Shown here one piece after another: positions 61,556 through 64,000 of a DNA stretch of 64,000 bases. The notes beneath the pieces are model-generated. The model did not search any database. It saw nothing but the letters and a program-made list of their open reading frames with translations, and was not told the origin of the DNA. The stretch spans positions 2,517,558-2,581,557 of the forward strand of contig CP102060.1 of assembly GCA_024579835.1 (NCBI GenBank). Direction: 5' to 3'. Origin of the DNA: Clostridiaceae bacterium HFYG-1003 (GTDB lineage: Bacteria > Bacillota > Clostridia > Clostridiales > Clostridiaceae). Made by a program: the position numbers and the translations under genes. Position 1 is the stretch's first letter, and every line of letters starts with the position of its first letter.

Positions 61556-62710
61556 TTACTCCTCCAAGTCCTTAATAATGCTTTTCTGCAGCGCAGCCAA
61601 CGCCTTGTATTTCGGTGCCGTTCCCCCCAGAAAATCACTTTGATATACCTCACTCTTCTTCATATCATTTCGTTTCAGTAGAGAGTTGAGATTATCAACG
61701 GTCAACCCTTGGTCACTTCTCGTCACAAAAATGGCATCGTTTCTTTCCATCTCATCCAGTAACTCAGCGTAATGCGTCGAGAATATGATAACTGCTCCTT
61801 TTGGATTGGTTCTTTTATTCATGAACAGCCTGAGTAAGGATGCAACCAGCTCACGATTGAAATGGTTCTCAACTTCGTCAACGATCAAATAACCGCCATT
61901 CTTTAATACTCTTGCCGCGTCCGAAAATACTCTGACACCCTTCACAGTACCGGATGATAAGTACACGTTAAGTTCTGTCGGATTGTAGAGAACCAGCTCT
62001 TTTTGTCCGTAAAACTTTAATCTTGTTACAACCTTGGTATTGACGTTCTCCACAGTGATATACTCGATCGTTGGATCAAGCAGGGAGATAATCTCTGTAG
62101 GAACGGATCCTCCTTCTGGAAGGAACAGGTTAAAGTTTGTAAACGCGGCCAGATCCACAAACATCCTCTTATTCTGAATCTGTTTATTAACGGCGATCAT
62201 GATACTGACATCGTCCGGAAGGTACTCATCAGAATTATCACGAATTCGTACAGGTCGAATCTCATCAAAACTCAGTAAGTTTGTCTTATTAACTTTACTA
62301 GTAACAGATTTGACCCATAATTTCTCCGAAAGAATCTGAACAGCAGGGGTCCCATCCGGTTTTTTTGTTCTAATAATCTCGCTGTTGAGGTGATAAAGTC
62401 TCTCTGTAGCAAAAAAATCAACATCAAATACGGTCTTCGTGTTCTCACCCAGAATCTGCGGAATAAACTCTGCATTCAACGGGGCCGCATCCAACAGCAA
62501 CCTTGTGAAAGAAACAACCTTTAAAGCAGTTGTTTTTCCAGATGCATTAATTCCAATGAACGCTTCCGCAGTATTCACATAAATGTTTCCAAATAGGTTG
62601 AATACTGAGTTTAAGTGATTGGTCTGTACTCTCTGAACAGCATAAAACGATACATCAAACGGAGCTTTATATAAAGGAAGCCCATCTACTTTTATTCTCA
62701 ATATCTTCAT
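61556..62710 (-). CDS. AAA ATPase (ABC/SMC-like) of a two-gene module
   Basis: The 384-aa product has a Walker A motif GINASGKT near residues 53-60 and Walker B GGYLIVDEVENHF. A late STHYAELLDEME segment matches the H-loop of AAA_15/AAA_21 proteins. Such ATPases sense phage activity in RloA and AriA and signal to a paired effector. It heads the two-gene operon, with a promoter upstream and GGAGG before the ATG. AT-rich codon use unlike the rest of the window suggests acquisition. Confidence 0.75.
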   Translation of the reverse strand: MKILRIKVDGLPLYKAPFDVSFYAVQRVQTNHLNSVFNLFGNIYVNTAEAFIGINASGKTTALKVVSFTRLLLDAAPLNAEFIPQILGENTKTVFDVDFFATERLYHLNSEIIRTKKPDGTPAVQILSEKLWVKSVTSKVNKTNLLSFDEIRPVRIRDNSDEYLPDDVSIMIAVNKQIQNKRMFVDLAAFTNFNLFLPEGGSVPTEIISLLDPTIEYITVENVNTKVVTRLKFYGQKELVLYNPTELNVYLSSGTVKGVRVFSDAARVLKNGGYLIVDEVENHFNRELVASLLRLFMNKRTNPKGAVIIFSTHYAELLDEMERNDAIFVTRSDQGLTVDNLNSLLKRNDMKKSEVYQSDFLGGTAPKYKALAALQKSIIKDLEE

Positions 62711-62750
62711 TTAATTACCTCCATAAAAACGTTATTTCTGTTTTTGTAAG

Positions 62751-62779
62751 TCTATAATAATAGATTATCTTAACCTCAA
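62751..62779 (-). promoter_or_regulatory. Promoter of the ATPase module
   Basis: TTGAGG (62779-62774) and TATAGA (62756-62751) are 17 bp apart on the minus strand, about 40 bp before the ATPase ATG. The remaining gap to 63,075 shows no gene. Confidence 0.45.
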
Positions 62780-63075
62780 GATACTTGCAACGTTTTTTTG
62801 TTTTTATCAACCCTCATCAGTTCTTGATACATCTCTTCCAGCATGAACTGCAGTTGAGAAACGATGACAATTCTCCGGATTATATTCAGGAAAAAGCCGA
62901 ACTCTACATTTGTCCTTAAGATTCAAATGACTTAAATTTCCATTCCCCCCAAAAACCATACAAAGAGCTTTGAATTCGTTGTATGATTAACACGAAAACA
63001 AATATTCGTTGATTACCAATACAATTTTCAGATTCCATGACATATCTCAGTCTATCTTGATGAGGAGGATGTAAC

Positions 63076-64000
63076 ATGAGACCCCGAAAGTTTGTATCCC
63101 TTTGGCTGGTAGTTCTCTTGTCAATGCTCATTCTATCTGCATGCAACTCTCCGGCAACGAATACCACATCTGTCTCCAGCACCTCGGCTCAAACGACAGT
63201 GACTCCCGTGACGCTTCCTCCGGAAACCAAACCGACAACCTCGCCTACCACCAAACATGCCGGTATGTCGCCGGGTACTTACCTCGGACTGGGCAATGGT
63301 AGAAACGGTGCAATTGTCGTGAAAGTACAGGTAAGTGAGAACAGTCTCGATTCGATTGATGTTGTCAGTTCTCAAGAAACCTGGAATACCGGTTCCATAC
63401 CAATCTCTGTTTATCCGGATCAAATCCTGAAAACTCAGTCGCTTGATGTTGATCTCATCAGCGGTGCTACCATCTCCAGCCTCGCTCTGTTGAATGCAGT
63501 CAAAGACGCCATCTCCCAAGCTGGCGGTGATCCCGCAAAATTCACCGGAAAGATTCCCGCACCACCAGCTCCTCAGAATGCATAAACTGATGTGGTCGTA
63601 GTTGGTGCCGGCGGTGCTGGTATGACTGCCGCGATTCATGCAGCAAAAGCCGGAAAACGTGTCATCCTTCTGGAAAAACTGGATATTGTTGGGGGAACTT
63701 GGAACTATTCGATTGAAGGATTCGGAGCAGTCGGTGACAAAACTCACACCGGATTAGGAAGCGATATCACTGCCGGTGCCCTGGCAGAAACGTTGACTAC
63801 CGGAAATCCCAAGGGTGTACTGCTGAAGCCTTCAAGATTTTGGCCGAGAACAATGGGGCAGCCGCAGACTGGCTGCGCAGCATCGGTGCGCCCATGACGG
63901 TAGCTGCTGGTCAAACCAGTGTGGCAACATCCCGTGAAACCGGAGAATTAGGGGTTGCTATCATTTCCGCTTTAAAGCATGAGTGCGAAAAACTTGATGT
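63076..64000 (+). pseudogene. Broken FMN-binding/FAD reductase lipoprotein gene (runs off the window)
   Basis: The ATG at 63076 follows GAGGAGG and opens a lipoprotein signal ending ILSAC, a Thr/Pro-rich linker and an FMN_bind domain with DLISGATISS, the flavinylation site. A TAA at 63583-63585 stops the frame, but the same frame resumes at once with TDVVVVGAGGAGMTAA, the FAD-binding start. Around 63808-63822 the frame then shifts by one lost base (or two gained), after which AEAFKILAENNGAAADWL continues in the new frame to the window end. The intact relative at 18,968-20,983 has the same domain order. Two lesions point to a pseudogene, though sequencing error is possible. Confidence 0.8.

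Overview
The window looks like chromosomal DNA of a Gram-positive anaerobe of the Clostridia. The evidence is a T-box leader on ileS, lipobox lipoproteins, two very large subtilases ending in cell-wall-binding 2 (CWB2) repeats, a long clostridial-type glutamine synthetase, consensus SigA promoters, and a pair resembling the clostridial CD3072/CD3073 families (TudS-like desulfidase plus ECF S component). Most genes look moderately GC-rich by eye. The stretch from about 59,000 to 63,060 is clearly AT-rich. No rRNA, tRNA, CRISPR array or phage structural gene was found.

Layout. 1-2,522: threonine/glycine catabolism (Tdh-like epimerase, cut by the window edge, and kbl) and a small membrane protein. 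2,523-5,928: M3 oligopeptidase, HNH endonuclease and a small Cys4 protein. 6,362-10,148: an AraC-type regulator, a YjiH-type membrane protein and a flavin reductase. 10,624-14,344: polysaccharide deacetylase lipoprotein, MATE exporter and LacI regulator. 14,645-16,190: a complete ISLre2-type insertion sequence with 9-bp target duplications, sitting at the promoter of mscL. 16,757-20,983: AbrB-type membrane protein, FAH-family enzyme and a secreted FMN/FAD reductase lipoprotein.

21,635-30,834 is mostly housekeeping on the minus strand: ileS with its T-box, then VOC, BFD-like Fe-S, rRNA methyltransferase, ComB-like phosphatase, TIGR01212 radical SAM and HAD genes, several overlapping by a few bases, and an AI-2E family protein. 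31,125-36,644 holds a PflA-like radical SAM protein, a stand-alone ATP-cone protein, an intergenic cluster of DnaA-box-like 9-mers, an XRE/DUF3783/cyclophilin operon and an ArsR-type regulator. 36,713-48,598 is a two-gene operon of giant cell-wall subtilases behind a consensus promoter and a structured leader of about 340 nt.

49,195-52,794 carries a predicted small RNA of about 110 nt with a perfect consensus promoter and an intrinsic terminator, then glnA and murI. 53,311-58,940 carries membrane proteins, two GNAT acetyltransferases, a PAP2 phosphatase, a PrcB-like lipoprotein and a PHP protein. 59,641-62,710 is the AT-rich part: a TudS-like/ECF pair and a two-gene ATPase plus TOPRIM/RloB-like module that is a candidate defence system. 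The window ends in a broken FMN-binding/FAD reductase gene related to the intact one at 18,968-20,983.

The strongest leads are the small RNA beside glnA, the unassigned subtilase leader, the ATPase/TOPRIM-like pair, a possible link between the subtilases and the PrcB-like lipoprotein, and the intact and decayed copies of a flavinylated extracellular reductase. All family calls come from reading motifs; no database search was run.
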